Positions 17,742 to 27,873 are shown, counted from the first letter of the stretch. The stretch is DNA of 64,000 nucleotides from Streptomyces caniferus (GCF_009811555.1 NZ_BLIN01000007.1:124001-188000); one strand, 5' to 3'. Translations and numbers: made by a program. Notes: a model not told the origin generated them from the letters alone.

Positions 17742-18644
17742 TCACCGGCGTCGCCCGGTCACCAGCCACGCCGCGCAGCCGAGCGAGACACCGCCCGGGC
17801 CATGGTGCTCGGCCATCGCGCGACGGAGCGCGGCGCGCGCCGCGCCCCGCGCTTCCCCGCTCGCCCCGGCCAGCACCGCACGCCAGTCCGGAATGCCGAG
17901 CTGATGGGCCGTCGCGTCGTCCGGATCGGCCCCCATCCACATCGGCTCGTCGACGGGGCCGACGGAGATCTCGTCGAAACCGGCGCCGTCCAGCAGCTTC
18001 CTGATCCGGTCGGCGTCGGCGAGCGAGAACGAGCCCGGGGTGCCCGGCGCATCGAGGTCCGGCGGCTGCGCATACGGGGCGATGGCGCCGGCCGGCACGG
18101 TCAGATACGCGTTCTCCCTCAGCCGCCGCCAGCACAGGAACGCCAGCCGGCCGCCCGGGCGAAGGGCGTGTGCGATATTGCCGAAGGCTGCCTCCGGGGC
18201 AGCGAAGAACATCACGCCGAAGCGGCTGAGCGCGACATCGAAGGCGCCCCTCCCGAAACGGTGGACCTGCGCGTCCGCCTGCTCGAACGTCACCTGTCGC
18301 AGGCCCGCCGCGGTGGCGCGCTGCCGGGCCGTGCTCAGCTGTTGTCCCGACAGGTCGACGCCGAGCACCGATCCGTCCGTGGCGACCCGTGCCGCCGCCA
18401 GGCTGGTACCGCCGTTGCCGCATCCGACGTCCAGCACCCGGCTGCCGGCCCGTAAACCGGCCGCGGCCATGAGATGGGGGGTGAGGTGCCGGTATCGCGC
18501 CTCGTAGCGTTCCCGCTCCTCGGCCCAGTACTTCCCCTCCTCACCGTCCCACGCCTCCGCCTGCCGGGCGTTGCCCGTAGCGATGCTCCCCTTCGGCCGC
18601 GCCCTGCCCCTGCCGCCCGCGCGCTGATTTCCGCTCTGCGCCAT
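17742..18644 (-). CDS. SAM-dependent class I methyltransferase
   Basis: 300 residues. GSRVLDVGCGNGGTSLAAARVA is SAM motif I, SVLGVDLSGQQLSTARQRA motif II, and FDVALSRFGVMFFAAPEAAF the post-motif segment. UbiE-like architecture. ATG 18644 has AAGGGG 8 nt upstream. The long frame continuing upstream is a shadow of the divergent phospholipase gene. Substrate unknown. It does not share an operon with its neighbours. Confidence 0.85.
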   Translation of the reverse strand: MAQSGNQRAGGRGRARPKGSIATGNARQAEAWDGEEGKYWAEERERYEARYRHLTPHLMAAAGLRAGSRVLDVGCGNGGTSLAAARVATDGSVLGVDLSGQQLSTARQRATAAGLRQVTFEQADAQVHRFGRGAFDVALSRFGVMFFAAPEAAFGNIAHALRPGGRLAFLCWRRLRENAYLTVPAGAIAPYAQPPDLDAPGTPGSFSLADADRIRKLLDGAGFDEISVGPVDEPMWMGADPDDATAHQLGIPDWRAVLAGASGEARGAARAALRRAMAEHHGPGGVSLGCAAWLVTGRRR

Positions 18645-18872
18645 CAGATGCCCCTTATACGAAAAATTCCCTGCCCGCTGCTGTGCGGCTCCCCGGCCCG
18701 GGAGTTCGTCGCGCGTACCGCGATGTGTCACACCTGGGACACCCCCCCTTCCCCGGGCCTCGTTCCTCTTGGAACACTCTGCTGACGGTCTCCTCACGAC
18801 CTTGCACCACCGCACGACATCGCTCCCTGTTTCGCACATACCCCCACACACGACATCGAGGTCCCCCAAGCC

Positions 18873-20930
18873 ATGCCTGAACTGAATCGGCGGCGTTTCC
18901 TCCAGATCGCCGGTGCCACCGCGGGTGTCTCGGCCCTGTCGGGCAGCATCGCCCGTGCCGCGGCCATCCCCGCCAAGCGACGCTCCGGCTCCATCGACGA
19001 CATCGAGCATGTCGTCGTCCTGATGCAGGAGAATCGTTCCTTCGACCACTACTTCGGCTCGATGAAGGGCGTACGCGGCTTCGGCGACCCGCGCCCGCTC
19101 ATCCTGGAGAACGGGAAGTCCGTCTGGCACCAGCCCGACGGCTCCCAGGACGTCCTGCCCTACCACCCGGACGCCGAGAACCTCGGCATGCAGTTCATCG
19201 AGGGGCTGAACCACGACTGGGCGGGCGGCCACAAGGCCTGGAACGACGGCAAGTACGACAGCTGGATCCCGGCCAAGGGCACCGGGACGATGGCCCATCT
19301 GACCCGCAAGGACATCCCGTTCCACTACGCGCTCGCCGATGCGTTCACCATCTGCGACTCGTACCACTGCTCGATCATCGGAGCCACCGACCCCAACCGC
19401 TACTACATGTTCTCGGGCCACGTCGGCAACGACGGCTCGGGCGGCGGCCCGGTCCTGGGCAACGAGGAGGCGGGATACAGCTGGACGACGTACCCGGAGC
19501 GGCTGCAGAAGGCCGGGGTCTCCTGGAAGATCTACCAGGACATCGGTGACGGCCTGGACGCGAACGGCAAGTGGGGCTGGATCGAGGACGCCTACCGCGG
19601 CAACTACGGCGACAACTCGCTGCTCTTCTTCAACCAGTACCGCGACGCCAAGCCCGGCGACCCGCTCTACGACAAGGCCCGCACCGGCACCAACGCCAAG
19701 CAGGGCGACGGCTACTTCGACCGGCTCAAGGCCGATGTGAAGGCCGACAAGCTCCCGCAGGTCTCCTGGGTCGCCGCCCCCGAGGCCTTCTCCGAGCACC
19801 CCAACTGGCCCGCGAACTACGGTGCCTGGTACGTCTCCCAGGTGCTGGACGCGCTCACCTCCAACCCCGAGGTGTGGAGCAAGACCGCCCTGCTCATCAC
19901 GTACGACGAGAACGACGGCTACTTCGACCACGTCCTCCCGCCGTTCCCGCCGGCCTCCGCCGACCAGGGCAAGTCGACCGTCGACAGCAAGCTCGACAGC
20001 TTCGGCGGCAACGCCACCTACTCCGCCGGCCCCTACGGCCTCGGCCAGCGCGTCCCGATGCTCGTCGTCTCGCCCTGGAGCACCGGCGGTTACGTCTGCT
20101 CCGAGGTGTTCGACCACACCTCCATCATCCGGTTCCTGGAGCGCCGCTTCGGGGTGCACGAGCCCAACATCTCGCCGTGGCGGCGTGCCATCTGCGGCGA
20201 CCTGACGTCGGCCTTCGACTTCGGACTGGAGAACACCAAGCCGGCCGCGCTCCCGGCCACCGACGGCTTCCAGCCGCCGGACAACGAGCGGCACGACAGC
20301 TATGTGCCGAAGCCGCCGGCCAACCCCGTCCTGCCCAAGCAGGAGCCGGGCTCCCGGCCGTCCCGCCCGCTGCCGTACGCGCCGTTCGTCGACGGGGCCG
20401 GCACCCCCTCCACCGGGCGCTACACCCTCACCTTCAGCGGTGGCGACAAGGCCGGCGCCTGCTTCACCGTCACCGGGGGCAACCGCACCGACGGCCCGTG
20501 GACGTACACCACGGAGGCCGGCAAGAAGATAGCCGACACCTGGAACACCTCCTACTCCAAGGACGTGTACGACCTGTCGGTCTACGGCCCGAACGGCTTC
20601 CTGCGCTCCTTCAAGGGCGACGGCAAGAAGGCCGGTCCCGAGGTGACCGCCCGTCATGACGCGACCGCCGGCCGCCTCGTCCTCACCCTGACCAACCACG
20701 GCAGCACCGACTGCCACCTCACGGTCACCAACGCCTACGGCGGGGCGAGCGAGACCTACCCCGTCCGCGCGGGTGCCACCGTCAAGAAGCCGCTCGACCT
20801 GCGCGCCAGCAAGCGCTGGTACGACCTGTCGGTCACCTCCGACACGGACAAGTCCTTCCTGCGCCGGTTCGCCGGCCATGTGGAGAACGGTGAGACGGGC
20901 GTGAGCGACCCGGCGATCATCACGGGCTGA
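18873..20930 (+). CDS. Phosphocholine-specific phospholipase C, Tat-exported
   Basis: 685 residues. The N-terminus LNRRRFLQIAGATAGVSAL is a classic twin-arginine signal, ending near ARAAA. The phosphoesterase domain shows HVVVLMQENRSFDHYFGS near residue 50, and LITYDENDGYFDHVLPPFP near 350, both conserved in acid-phosphatase/PLC enzymes that cleave phosphatidylcholine and sphingomyelin. Two C-terminal domains of the DUF756 type begin around residues 500 and 590. Full family length. The upstream 230 bp is a divergent promoter region shared with the methyltransferase; a strong hairpin follows the stop. Confidence 0.93.
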   Translation: MPELNRRRFLQIAGATAGVSALSGSIARAAAIPAKRRSGSIDDIEHVVVLMQENRSFDHYFGSMKGVRGFGDPRPLILENGKSVWHQPDGSQDVLPYHPDAENLGMQFIEGLNHDWAGGHKAWNDGKYDSWIPAKGTGTMAHLTRKDIPFHYALADAFTICDSYHCSIIGATDPNRYYMFSGHVGNDGSGGGPVLGNEEAGYSWTTYPERLQKAGVSWKIYQDIGDGLDANGKWGWIEDAYRGNYGDNSLLFFNQYRDAKPGDPLYDKARTGTNAKQGDGYFDRLKADVKADKLPQVSWVAAPEAFSEHPNWPANYGAWYVSQVLDALTSNPEVWSKTALLITYDENDGYFDHVLPPFPPASADQGKSTVDSKLDSFGGNATYSAGPYGLGQRVPMLVVSPWSTGGYVCSEVFDHTSIIRFLERRFGVHEPNISPWRRAICGDLTSAFDFGLENTKPAALPATDGFQPPDNERHDSYVPKPPANPVLPKQEPGSRPSRPLPYAPFVDGAGTPSTGRYTLTFSGGDKAGACFTVTGGNRTDGPWTYTTEAGKKIADTWNTSYSKDVYDLSVYGPNGFLRSFKGDGKKAGPEVTARHDATAGRLVLTLTNHGSTDCHLTVTNAYGGASETYPVRAGATVKKPLDLRASKRWYDLSVTSDTDKSFLRRFAGHVENGETGVSDPAIITG

Positions 20931-20968
20931 GCCGGCGGACGACGCACGTCCGGCTCGCCGCATCCAGC

Positions 20969-21001
20969 ACGGGGCACCCGTCCGTCCGGCGGGTGCCCCG
21001 T
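20969..21001 (+). terminator. Hairpin terminator after the phospholipase gene
   Basis: Perfect 12-bp stem (ACGGGGCACCCG at 20969-20980 with its complement at 20990-21001), 9-nt loop, 39 bp after the stop codon. No U-run, as is usual in high-GC actinobacteria. Confidence 0.8.
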
Positions 21002-21059
21002 CGCATGTCCCGGGCCGGCCGCGGGCGGGGTCCGCCGACCCACCGGCGGCCACCTGCCG

Positions 21060-22272
21060 TCAGTCGGTCAGCCGTAGCTGCAGCCAGCACGAGAGCCGCA
21101 CGTCCGGCTGGTCGAGGTCGATCCCGAACAGCTCACGGGCGCGGCGCAGGCGGTACTTGAGGGTGTTGGGGTGGACGGTCAGCCGCCGCGCGGCCTCGCC
21201 GACATTGCCGACCGCGTCCAGCCAGGCCAGGACCGACGCGGCGTAATCCGTGTGGCGGGCCCGGTCGTGCTCCCGCATGGCCTCGATGCCGGGGTGGCGC
21301 AGCCGGGGACGGCGCTCCAGCGCGTCGGCGCAGTGCAGCAGCAGGACCCGGGCGTGTACGTCGCCGAGCGCCGCGACGCCGGGAGCGCGGGCATCCTCGG
21401 TCGTCACGCGGAGGATGTCGTCCACCTCCGCACGCAGCGCGGGCAGTTCGGCGGGGTCGTCGGCGGGGCGGCTGACGGCGCAGCGCAGCGGTGTCTCCAG
21501 GGTGCGGCCGAGCGCGGCCACGGCCTGCTCGGACAGCCGGCGGGCCTCGGCCGGTCCGGCGCGGGGCAGCAGGGGTGTAGACCGTGCGGCCGACGGTGGC
21601 CACGGCCGCCTCGCCGTGCACCGCGGCCCAGTGCCGGGCGGCCGCGGCACCCAGCCGGACGGCCGCCGGCCCCGTCCGGTCGGGGCCGGCGGCGGCGGGC
21701 GCACAGCCGAGGAGCGTCAGCGGCGAGCGCTCCGGCAGACCGAGCCGGAAGCGGGTCTCCTGGGCGCTGCCGTCGCCCCGCAGCGCCGCCCGCAGGGTGT
21801 CCTCGCGGGCCCGCAGCTCCAGTTCGGCCGAGCTGCGGCGGCGCAGCATGTGCAGCGCGGCGAGCCGGGCACCGTCCAGCAGCGCCCGGTCACCGGCCGC
21901 GTCGAGCAGGTGCTCCCCCTCGATCGCCCAGATGGTGCCCAGCGGCAGATCGCCCGCGCGAACGGCGGCCGCGGCGCGCGGCAGCTCGTCGGGGGCCAGC
22001 ACGGGCAGCCGTACGACGCCGGGCGCGCCCAGCACCTCGCGGTACTGGCGCTGCTGCTCGGGCTCGTCGGGCACCCGCCGGTCCAGGATGCCGCGGCGGC
22101 GCAGGTCGTCGATCCGCTGGCCCGGCACCGACGAATACGCCAGCACCCGGTGGTCGAGGTCCTCGATGGCCACCGAGCCGCCGATCACCGCGGCCACGGC
22201 ATTGGCCAGCGCGAACAGCTCCTCGCTGGTGCCGCCGAGGCCGGGCGGGTTCGGCGAATCCGTGAGGTCCAC
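21060..22272 (-). pseudogene. PucR/CdaR-type transcriptional regulator, split by a frameshift
   Basis: Two adjacent frames together make one regulator of about 400 residues. The first (GTG 22272, EELFALANAVAAVIGGSVAI) is the N-terminal purine-catabolism-like sensory domain and runs to VGRTVYT near 21578. The second resumes as LLPRAGPAEARRLSEQAVAAL and ends with the PucR C-terminal helix-turn-helix GEAARRLTVHPNTLKYRLRRA. The frame changes at a run of four G (21572-21575); removing one base restores VYTLLPRAG. Either a recent inactivation or a sequencing error. Divergent from lysA, 137 bp apart, so it may have regulated it. Confidence 0.8.
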
Positions 22273-22409
22273 GGTCGGACCCTAGGCGATCGCGCCAACG
22301 ACGGGGAAGGCGAGGGGCCCCAGCATGGTGTGGAGCCGATCCGGGGCCGGGGCCCGACGGGCGCACCGTGCGCCGCGTACCCCCGGCCCGCCCCAGCAAG
22401 GAGCACTCC

Positions 22410-23741
22410 ATGGCCCTCCGGACCGCCGCCGCAGCGTCCGTCCCCCCGTCGTCCGACGCCCTGCTCGGGCTGTTCCCGTCCGGCACCACGACCGCGCCGG
22501 ACGGCGGGCTGCGCATCGGCGGATGCCATGTGACGGAGCTGGCGGCGCGCCATGGCACCCCCGCGCTGCTCGTCGACGAGGGCGCGCTGCGGGACCGGGC
22601 CGGCCGCTACGCCGACGGGCTGGCCGCGCGCCGGCCGGACTCGATGGTGGCCTTCGCCTCCAAGGCCTTCCCGTGCACCGCCGTCTACCGGCTGCTCGCC
22701 GAGGAGGGCCTCGGCGTCGACGTCGCCAGCGGCGGCGAACTCGCGCTCGCCCTCGCCGCGGGCACCGACCCGGCCAAGGTCGTCGTGCACGGCAACGCCA
22801 AGACGGAGAGCTACCTCCGGGCGGCCGTGGAGGCCGGTGCGGGCCTGATCGTCATCGACAACTTCGACGACATCGACCGGCTGGAACACCTCATGGCCGA
22901 GACCCCCGGAGCCGGCCGCCGCGAGCAGGCCGTCCTGGTCCGGGTCACCCCCGACATCCGCCCGGACACCCATGCGGCGGTCGCCACCGGCCAGCGCGGA
23001 TCGAAGTTCGGCATGCTGCTGCCCGAGGCGCGCGAGGCGATCGCCCGGCTGCGCGCCTGCTCCCGGCTGCGGCTGGACGGACTGCATGTGCACATCGGCT
23101 CGCAGATCCTCGACACCGAGCCCTTCGTCCGGGCCGTGGCCGCGGTGGCGGAGCTCGGCCGCTTCCCCGTCTACGACCTCGGCGGCGGGCTGGGGGCGCG
23201 CTACACCTACGACGACCGGCCACCCGCGATCGAGGCGTATCTCGACGCGCTGACCGCCGCGGCCGACGCACTGCTGCCGGCCGGCGCCCGGGTCATCATC
23301 GAGCCCGGCCGGTCGCTGGTCGCCGAGGCCGGCGTCTCGCTCTACCGCGTGGTGACGGTCAAGCGGTCCGGCGGTGAGACCTTCGTCGCCGTGGACGGCG
23401 GGATGGGGGACAACCTCGAAGTCCCGCTGTACGGGCAGCGGTTCGAGGCGACGGTGGCCACCCGGGTGCGCGTTCCCGGGGAAGGGGCGCCCGGCGAACG
23501 GTGCCGGGTCGTCGGCCGGCACTGTGAATCCGGCGATGTGCTCAGCGCGGGCGTGTTCCTGCCGGACCCGCGGCCGGGCGATCTGATCGCCGTCCCGGCC
23601 ACCGGCGCGTACACCTACTCTCTCGCCAACAACTACAACGCGGCCCGCCGTCCGCCGGTCGTCTTCTGCCGCGACGGCCGCTCCCGCCCCGTCGTACGCC
23701 GCGAGACCTACGCCGACCTGATGCGCCGCGACCTGCCGTGA
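22410..23741 (+). CDS. lysA: Diaminopimelate decarboxylase
   Basis: 443 residues, PLP-dependent fold III decarboxylase converting meso-diaminopimelate to lysine. PLP lysine is K85 in VAFASKAFPC; LHVHIGSQILDTEPF, VYDLGGGLGARY, ARVIIEPGRSLVAEAG and the CESGDVL motif with the final GAYTYSLANNYN complete the active site. AAGGAG precedes ATG 22410. Alone in its transcription unit, divergent from the broken PucR-type gene. Streptomyces genomes often have a further lysA elsewhere, so this may be a paralogue with a specialised role. Confidence 0.92.
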   Translation: MALRTAAAASVPPSSDALLGLFPSGTTTAPDGGLRIGGCHVTELAARHGTPALLVDEGALRDRAGRYADGLAARRPDSMVAFASKAFPCTAVYRLLAEEGLGVDVASGGELALALAAGTDPAKVVVHGNAKTESYLRAAVEAGAGLIVIDNFDDIDRLEHLMAETPGAGRREQAVLVRVTPDIRPDTHAAVATGQRGSKFGMLLPEAREAIARLRACSRLRLDGLHVHIGSQILDTEPFVRAVAAVAELGRFPVYDLGGGLGARYTYDDRPPAIEAYLDALTAAADALLPAGARVIIEPGRSLVAEAGVSLYRVVTVKRSGGETFVAVDGGMGDNLEVPLYGQRFEATVATRVRVPGEGAPGERCRVVGRHCESGDVLSAGVFLPDPRPGDLIAVPATGAYTYSLANNYNAARRPPVVFCRDGRSRPVVRRETYADLMRRDLP

Positions 23742-23842
23742 CCCACCACCCCGGCCCCTCCCGGACCTACCTCATGGGCGCCGGCCGGCCCGCCGTCGCG
23801 CTGGTCGTCCAGCGCTGCTGTTCGCGGCTCCGGTGAGCCAAC

Positions 23843-23883
23843 GGGCCGGGGCCGGCACCCCCCACGGGCGCCGGCCCCGGCCC
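23843..23883. terminator. Bidirectional hairpin between lysA and metE
   Basis: Perfect 14-bp stem (GGGCCGGGGCCGGC, 23843-23856, and its complement 23870-23883) with a 13-nt loop, between two convergent stop codons. Confidence 0.75.
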
Positions 23884-23890
23884 GCCGCCG

Positions 23891-26290
23891 TCAGGAAGCC
23901 GCGCCGGGCAGGCTCTCGCGGACCTCGCGGGCCGCGGCGACCAGGTTCTCCAGGGCGGCCCGCACCTCGGGCCAGCCGCGGGTCTTCAGGCCGCAGTCGG
24001 GGTTGACCCACAGCCGCTCGGCCGGAATGGCGTCGAGTCCCTTGCGCAGCAGGGCCGTTGCCTCGTCCACACCCGGTACGCGCGGCGAGTGGATGTCGTA
24101 GACACCGGGCCCCACCTCGCGCGGATAGCCGACCGTGGCCAGCTCCGCCGCCGCCTGCATACGGGAGCGGGCCGCTTCCAGGCTGATGACATCGGCGTCG
24201 AGGTCATCGATGGCCTGCAGGATGTCGCCGAACTCCGCGTAGCACATATGGGTGTGGATCTGGGTGTCCGGACGGACCCCGGCGGTCGTGAGGCGGAACG
24301 CCTCGGTGGCCCAGGCCAGGTACTCCGCCCGCGCCGCGGTCCGCAGCGGCAGCGTCTCGCGCAGCGCGGGTTCGTCGACCTGGATCACCGAACTCCCGGC
24401 CGTCTCCAGGTCGTTCACCTCGTCGCGCAGGGCGAGCGCCACCTGGCGCGCGGTCTCGCCCAGCGGCTGGTCGTCGCGGACGAAGGACCAGGCGAGCATG
24501 GTGACCGGACCGGTGAGCATGCCCTTGACCGGCCGGTCGGTGAGCGACTGGGCGTACGTCGTCCAGCGGACCGTCATCGGCTCGGGGCGGGAGATGTCCC
24601 CGGCCAGGACCGGCGGGCGGACATAGCGGGTGCCGTACGACTGGACCCAGCCGTGCTGGGTGGCGAGGTAGCCGGTGAGCCGCTCGGCGAAGTACTGGAC
24701 CATGTCGTTGCGTTCCGGCTCGCCGTGCACCAGCACATCGATACCGGCCTTCTCCTGGAAGGCCAGGACCTCCCGGATCTCGGCCGCGATGCGCTCCTCG
24801 TACCCGGCGGTGCCGATCCGCCCGGCCCGCAGATCGGCACGGGCGGTGCGCAGTTCGGCGGTCTGCGGGAACGAGCCGATGGTGGTGGTCGGCAGCAGCG
24901 GCAGCCCGAGGTGCGCGCGCTGGGCGGCGGCCCGCTCGGCGTACGGCTGCGAACGGCGGCCGTCGGCGTCGGTGACGGCCGCGGCGCGGGCGCGCACCGC
25001 CGGATCATGGGTGAGCGCCGACCCGGCCCGGGACGCCAGGTCCGCACGGTTGGCGGCGAGTTCGGCCGCGATGGCGCCGGTGCCCTGCGCCAGACCGCGC
25101 GCCAGCGTCACGATCTCCGCGGTCTTCTGCCGGGCGAAGGCCAGCCAGCGGGCGATCTGCGGGTCGATGTCGCGCTCGACGGCGGCGTCCAGCGGGACGT
25201 GCAGCAGCGAGCAGGAGGACGACACATCGACCCGGCCGGCCAGGCCGAGGAGCGTCCCCAGGGTGGCCAGCGACTTCTCGAGGGGGTTGATCCATACGTT
25301 CCGGCCGTCGACGACACCGGCGACCAGCCGCTTGCCGGGCAGGCCGCCGACCGCCGCCAGGTCCTCGAGATTGCCCGCCGCGGCGCCGGTGAAGTCCAGC
25401 GCCAGGCCTTCGACGGGGGTCTTGGCCAGCACCGGCAGCGCCTCGCCCAGCCGGTCGAAGTACGAGGCGACCAGCAGCCGGGGGCGGTCGGGGAGCGCGC
25501 CGAGGTCGCGGTAGGCGCGGGCCGCGGCGTTCAGGACGGCGGGGGAGCGGTCCTGCACCAGGGCCGGCTCGTCCAGCTGCACCCAGTCGGCACCGGCCGC
25601 CCTGAGGTCGCCGAGCACCTCGGCGTAGACGGGCAGCAGCCGGTCGAGCAGCGTCAGCGGATCGAAACCGGCCGCGACACCGGGCGCCGGCTTGGCGAGC
25701 AGCAGATAGGTGACCGGTCCGACGAGGACCGGACGGGCCGCCAGACCGAGACCGAGCGCCTCCGTCAGCTCGGCGACCTGCTGGGCGGAGTCCGCGGCGA
25801 AGACCGTGTCGGGCCCCAACTCCGGCACCAGATAGTGGTAGTTGGTGTCGAACCACTTGGTCATCTCCAGCGGCGCCACGTCCTGGGTGCCGCGGGCCAT
25901 CGCGAAGTACCCGTCAAGGGGGCATCCCCTGCGCATGGGGGTCCCCCCGCTCGAACGAAGTTGAGAGTGGGGGAGAAGCCGAGAGCTTGGGGAACGGTCG
26001 GCGGCCATCGCCTCGCGGTGCCGGGCGGGGATCGCGCCGACCATCACGCTGGTGTCCAGGACGTGGTCGTAGTACGAGAAGTCGCCGGTCGGCACCTCGT
26101 GGACACCGGCCTCGGCGAGCTGTTGCCACCGGGCGCGGCGCAGTTCGGCGGCGGTGGCGCGGAGGGCGTCGGCGTCGACCCGGCCTTTCCAGTAGCCCTC
26201 GATGGCCTTCTTCAGTTCACGGTTCGGCCCCTGACGGGGGTAGCCGTGCACGGTGGCGCGCGCTGCCGCGGCTGCGGACGTGCTGGTCAC
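23891..26290 (-). CDS. metE: Cobalamin-independent methionine synthase
   Basis: 799 residues. Transfers a methyl group from 5-methyltetrahydropteroyl-tri-glutamate to homocysteine. Two homologous barrels; C-terminal zinc ligands are [11 protein letters not shown] and [12 protein letters not shown] 26290 has AAGGAG 6 nt upstream. Residues 99-124 (26 residues, 25996-25919) are foreign to the family: after REAMAAD the expected [11 protein letters not shown] is interrupted by [24 protein letters not shown] sequence. Removing the net 25 extra residues gives 774, the normal Streptomyces length. The frame is preserved, so a full protein is likely made. Expression is under the upstream B12 riboswitch. 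Confidence 0.93.
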   Translation of the reverse strand: MTSTSAAAAARATVHGYPRQGPNRELKKAIEGYWKGRVDADALRATAAELRRARWQQLAEAGVHEVPTGDFSYYDHVLDTSVMVGAIPARHREAMAADRSPSSRLLPHSQLRSSGGTPMRRGCPLDGYFAMARGTQDVAPLEMTKWFDTNYHYLVPELGPDTVFAADSAQQVAELTEALGLGLAARPVLVGPVTYLLLAKPAPGVAAGFDPLTLLDRLLPVYAEVLGDLRAAGADWVQLDEPALVQDRSPAVLNAAARAYRDLGALPDRPRLLVASYFDRLGEALPVLAKTPVEGLALDFTGAAAGNLEDLAAVGGLPGKRLVAGVVDGRNVWINPLEKSLATLGTLLGLAGRVDVSSSCSLLHVPLDAAVERDIDPQIARWLAFARQKTAEIVTLARGLAQGTGAIAAELAANRADLASRAGSALTHDPAVRARAAAVTDADGRRSQPYAERAAAQRAHLGLPLLPTTTIGSFPQTAELRTARADLRAGRIGTAGYEERIAAEIREVLAFQEKAGIDVLVHGEPERNDMVQYFAERLTGYLATQHGWVQSYGTRYVRPPVLAGDISRPEPMTVRWTTYAQSLTDRPVKGMLTGPVTMLAWSFVRDDQPLGETARQVALALRDEVNDLETAGSSVIQVDEPALRETLPLRTAARAEYLAWATEAFRLTTAGVRPDTQIHTHMCYAEFGDILQAIDDLDADVISLEAARSRMQAAAELATVGYPREVGPGVYDIHSPRVPGVDEATALLRKGLDAIPAERLWVNPDCGLKTRGWPEVRAALENLVAAAREVRESLPGAAS
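25919..25996 (-). repeat. REP-like palindromic element inserted in frame within metE
   Basis: 78 bp with imperfect inverted arms (TCCCCCCGCTC / GAGAGTGGGGGA, and a second AGAGCTTGGGGA arm). It resembles the dispersed CCCCCGCTCGA...GGGGGA palindromes I know from Streptomyces intergenic regions. Length is divisible by three and no stop is introduced. Confidence 0.7.
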
Positions 26291-26460
26291 GGAACTCTCC
26301 TTCGCGAGTATGTCTCCATGGACCCCGGGACGGGTCGAGGGCGCGAAGGAACGGCAAACCGGACGGATCCCGGCGCATACGAGCCGGAGGTACCCGTCCG
26401 ATGTCCGCCGACCCGCCCTCGAGGTCACCGAGATCTCCCCGCGCACCGGTCGCACGGGGG

Positions 26461-26664
26461 CACTGGCAGGTCTTCGGACTCGTGGGCACATCCGCCAAGG
26501 GCGGACATCTACTGGCCGTCGCTTCCCAGACCCGGCCGGGCCCAGTGCGTATGACGGCGGTCGTTCCCACTCACCGCTGCGGGGCAGTCCCGGATTCCCA
26601 CCGGGTTCCCTCTTGCGACGCGCCTGCCTGGCGGACAGGGCGAACCAGTTGCTGCGGCCACCCT
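26461..26664 (-). ncRNA. Cobalamin (B12) riboswitch upstream of metE
   Basis: On the minus strand the leader contains GGTGGGAATCC, CTGCCCCGCAGCGGT, and the B12 box AGTCCGAAGACCTGCC (complement of 26465-26480), followed by the closing AGTG. These are the conserved blocks of the cobalamin riboswitch in the right order. It ends about 170 nt before the metE start, leaving room for an expression platform. Known logic: adenosylcobalamin represses the B12-independent enzyme when MetH can work. Confidence 0.93.
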
Positions 26665-26665
26665 A
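26660..26665 (-). promoter_or_regulatory. Putative -10 box of the metE riboswitch transcript
   Basis: TAGGGT on the minus strand immediately before the aptamer 5' end. No good -35 at 17-18 bp was seen. Confidence 0.4.
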
Positions 26666-26742
26666 GGCCATGGCGTCAACGCCCCGCCCCGCTCGTGCCC
26701 CCCCGGCGGGCCCGGATCCGGACACCGCCGCCGGGCCGCGCC

Positions 26743-26773
26743 TTGTGCTGGAGTGCGCTCCAGCTCCTAGCGT
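26743..26773 (+). promoter_or_regulatory. MerR-type promoter/operator for the aldo/keto reductase
   Basis: TTGTGC (26743-26748) and TAGCGT (26768-26773) are separated by 19 bp. The perfect palindrome GCTGGAGTGCGCTCCAGC (26747-26764) fills the spacer. The overlong spacer with a central dyad is diagnostic of MerR-family activators. No merR gene is adjacent. Confidence 0.7.
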
Positions 26774-26814
26774 GAGCGCACCACCGGAGAGCTGCGCTGA
26801 ACGAAGGGAACCAC

Positions 26815-27873
26815 GTGCGCTACACACTGTTCGGCAGGACCGGCCTGCGGGTGAGCGAGCTGAGCCTGGGCGCCATGACCATCGGCGACGACTGGGGCTG
26901 GGGCGCGGACAAGGACACCAGCGGCCGGATCCTGGACGCCTACGCGGACGCGGGCGGCAACTTCGTCGACACCGCCAACAACTACACCGACGGCGCCTCG
27001 GAGCGGATTCTGGGCGAACTGCTCGAAGGCCGCCGGGACAGCTTCGTCCTGGCGACGAAGTACACCTGCGCGACCCGCAAGGGCGAGGTGAACGCGGCGG
27101 GCAACCACCGCAAGAACCTGGTCCGGTCGGTGGAGGAGAGCCTGGACCGGCTGCGCACCGACCACCTCGACGTGCTGTGGGTGCACGCACGGGACAACTT
27201 CACGCCCGTGGAGGAGGTGATGCGCGCGCTCGACGACGTGGTGCGCTCGGGCAAGGTGCTCTACATCGGGGTGTCCGACTGGCCGGCCTGGGAGATCGCC
27301 CAGGCCAACACCCTCGCCGAGCTGCGCGGCTGGACCGCGTTCGCGGGCTCGCAACTGCGCTACAACCTGCTGGAGCGGACACCGGAGCGCGAACTGCTCC
27401 CGCAGGCCCGCGCCTTCGACCTCGCCGTGCTGGCCTGGGCGCCGCTCGCGGCCGGCCGGCTCACCGGCAAGTACCGCCGCGGTGAGCGGGGCCGGAGCGA
27501 CATCGTGGGCGAGGAGAACCAGCGCGACCACAACGCGGAGGAGACCGTCACCGCGGTGCTGGAGATCGCCGAGCAGGGCGGCTGGAGCCCGGCGCAGGTG
27601 GCGCTGGCATGGCTGCGCGGCCGGCCCGGCAACATCATCCCGATCATCGCCGCCACCAAGGAGAGCCAGCTCCTCGACAACCTCGGCGCGGTGGACGTCA
27701 CGCTGGACGCCGACGCACAGGAGCGGCTCGACCGGTGCAGCGCGGTCCCCCTGGGCTTCCCGCACGACTTCCTGCGGGAGCCGGGCATCACCGAGACCGT
27801 CTACGGCGACCGCTGGGACCGGATCGAGGACCGGCGCTCCACCTACCGCCGTACGGCGACCGACATCCGCTGA
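26815..27873 (+). CDS. Aldo/keto reductase
   Basis: 352 residues, NADPH-dependent TIM-barrel oxidoreductase. Motifs: SELSLGAMTIGDDWGWG, DAYADAGGNFVDTANNY (catalytic Asp and Tyr), FVLATKYTCA (catalytic Lys) and HLDVLWVHARDNFTPVEEVM (catalytic His); IIAATKESQLLDNL is the cofactor-binding loop. GTG 26815 follows AAGGGA. Probably a detoxification enzyme for carbonyl compounds, induced by a MerR-type activator as judged from its promoter. Confidence 0.9.
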   Translation: MRYTLFGRTGLRVSELSLGAMTIGDDWGWGADKDTSGRILDAYADAGGNFVDTANNYTDGASERILGELLEGRRDSFVLATKYTCATRKGEVNAAGNHRKNLVRSVEESLDRLRTDHLDVLWVHARDNFTPVEEVMRALDDVVRSGKVLYIGVSDWPAWEIAQANTLAELRGWTAFAGSQLRYNLLERTPERELLPQARAFDLAVLAWAPLAAGRLTGKYRRGERGRSDIVGEENQRDHNAEETVTAVLEIAEQGGWSPAQVALAWLRGRPGNIIPIIAATKESQLLDNLGAVDVTLDADAQERLDRCSAVPLGFPHDFLREPGITETVYGDRWDRIEDRRSTYRRTATDIR

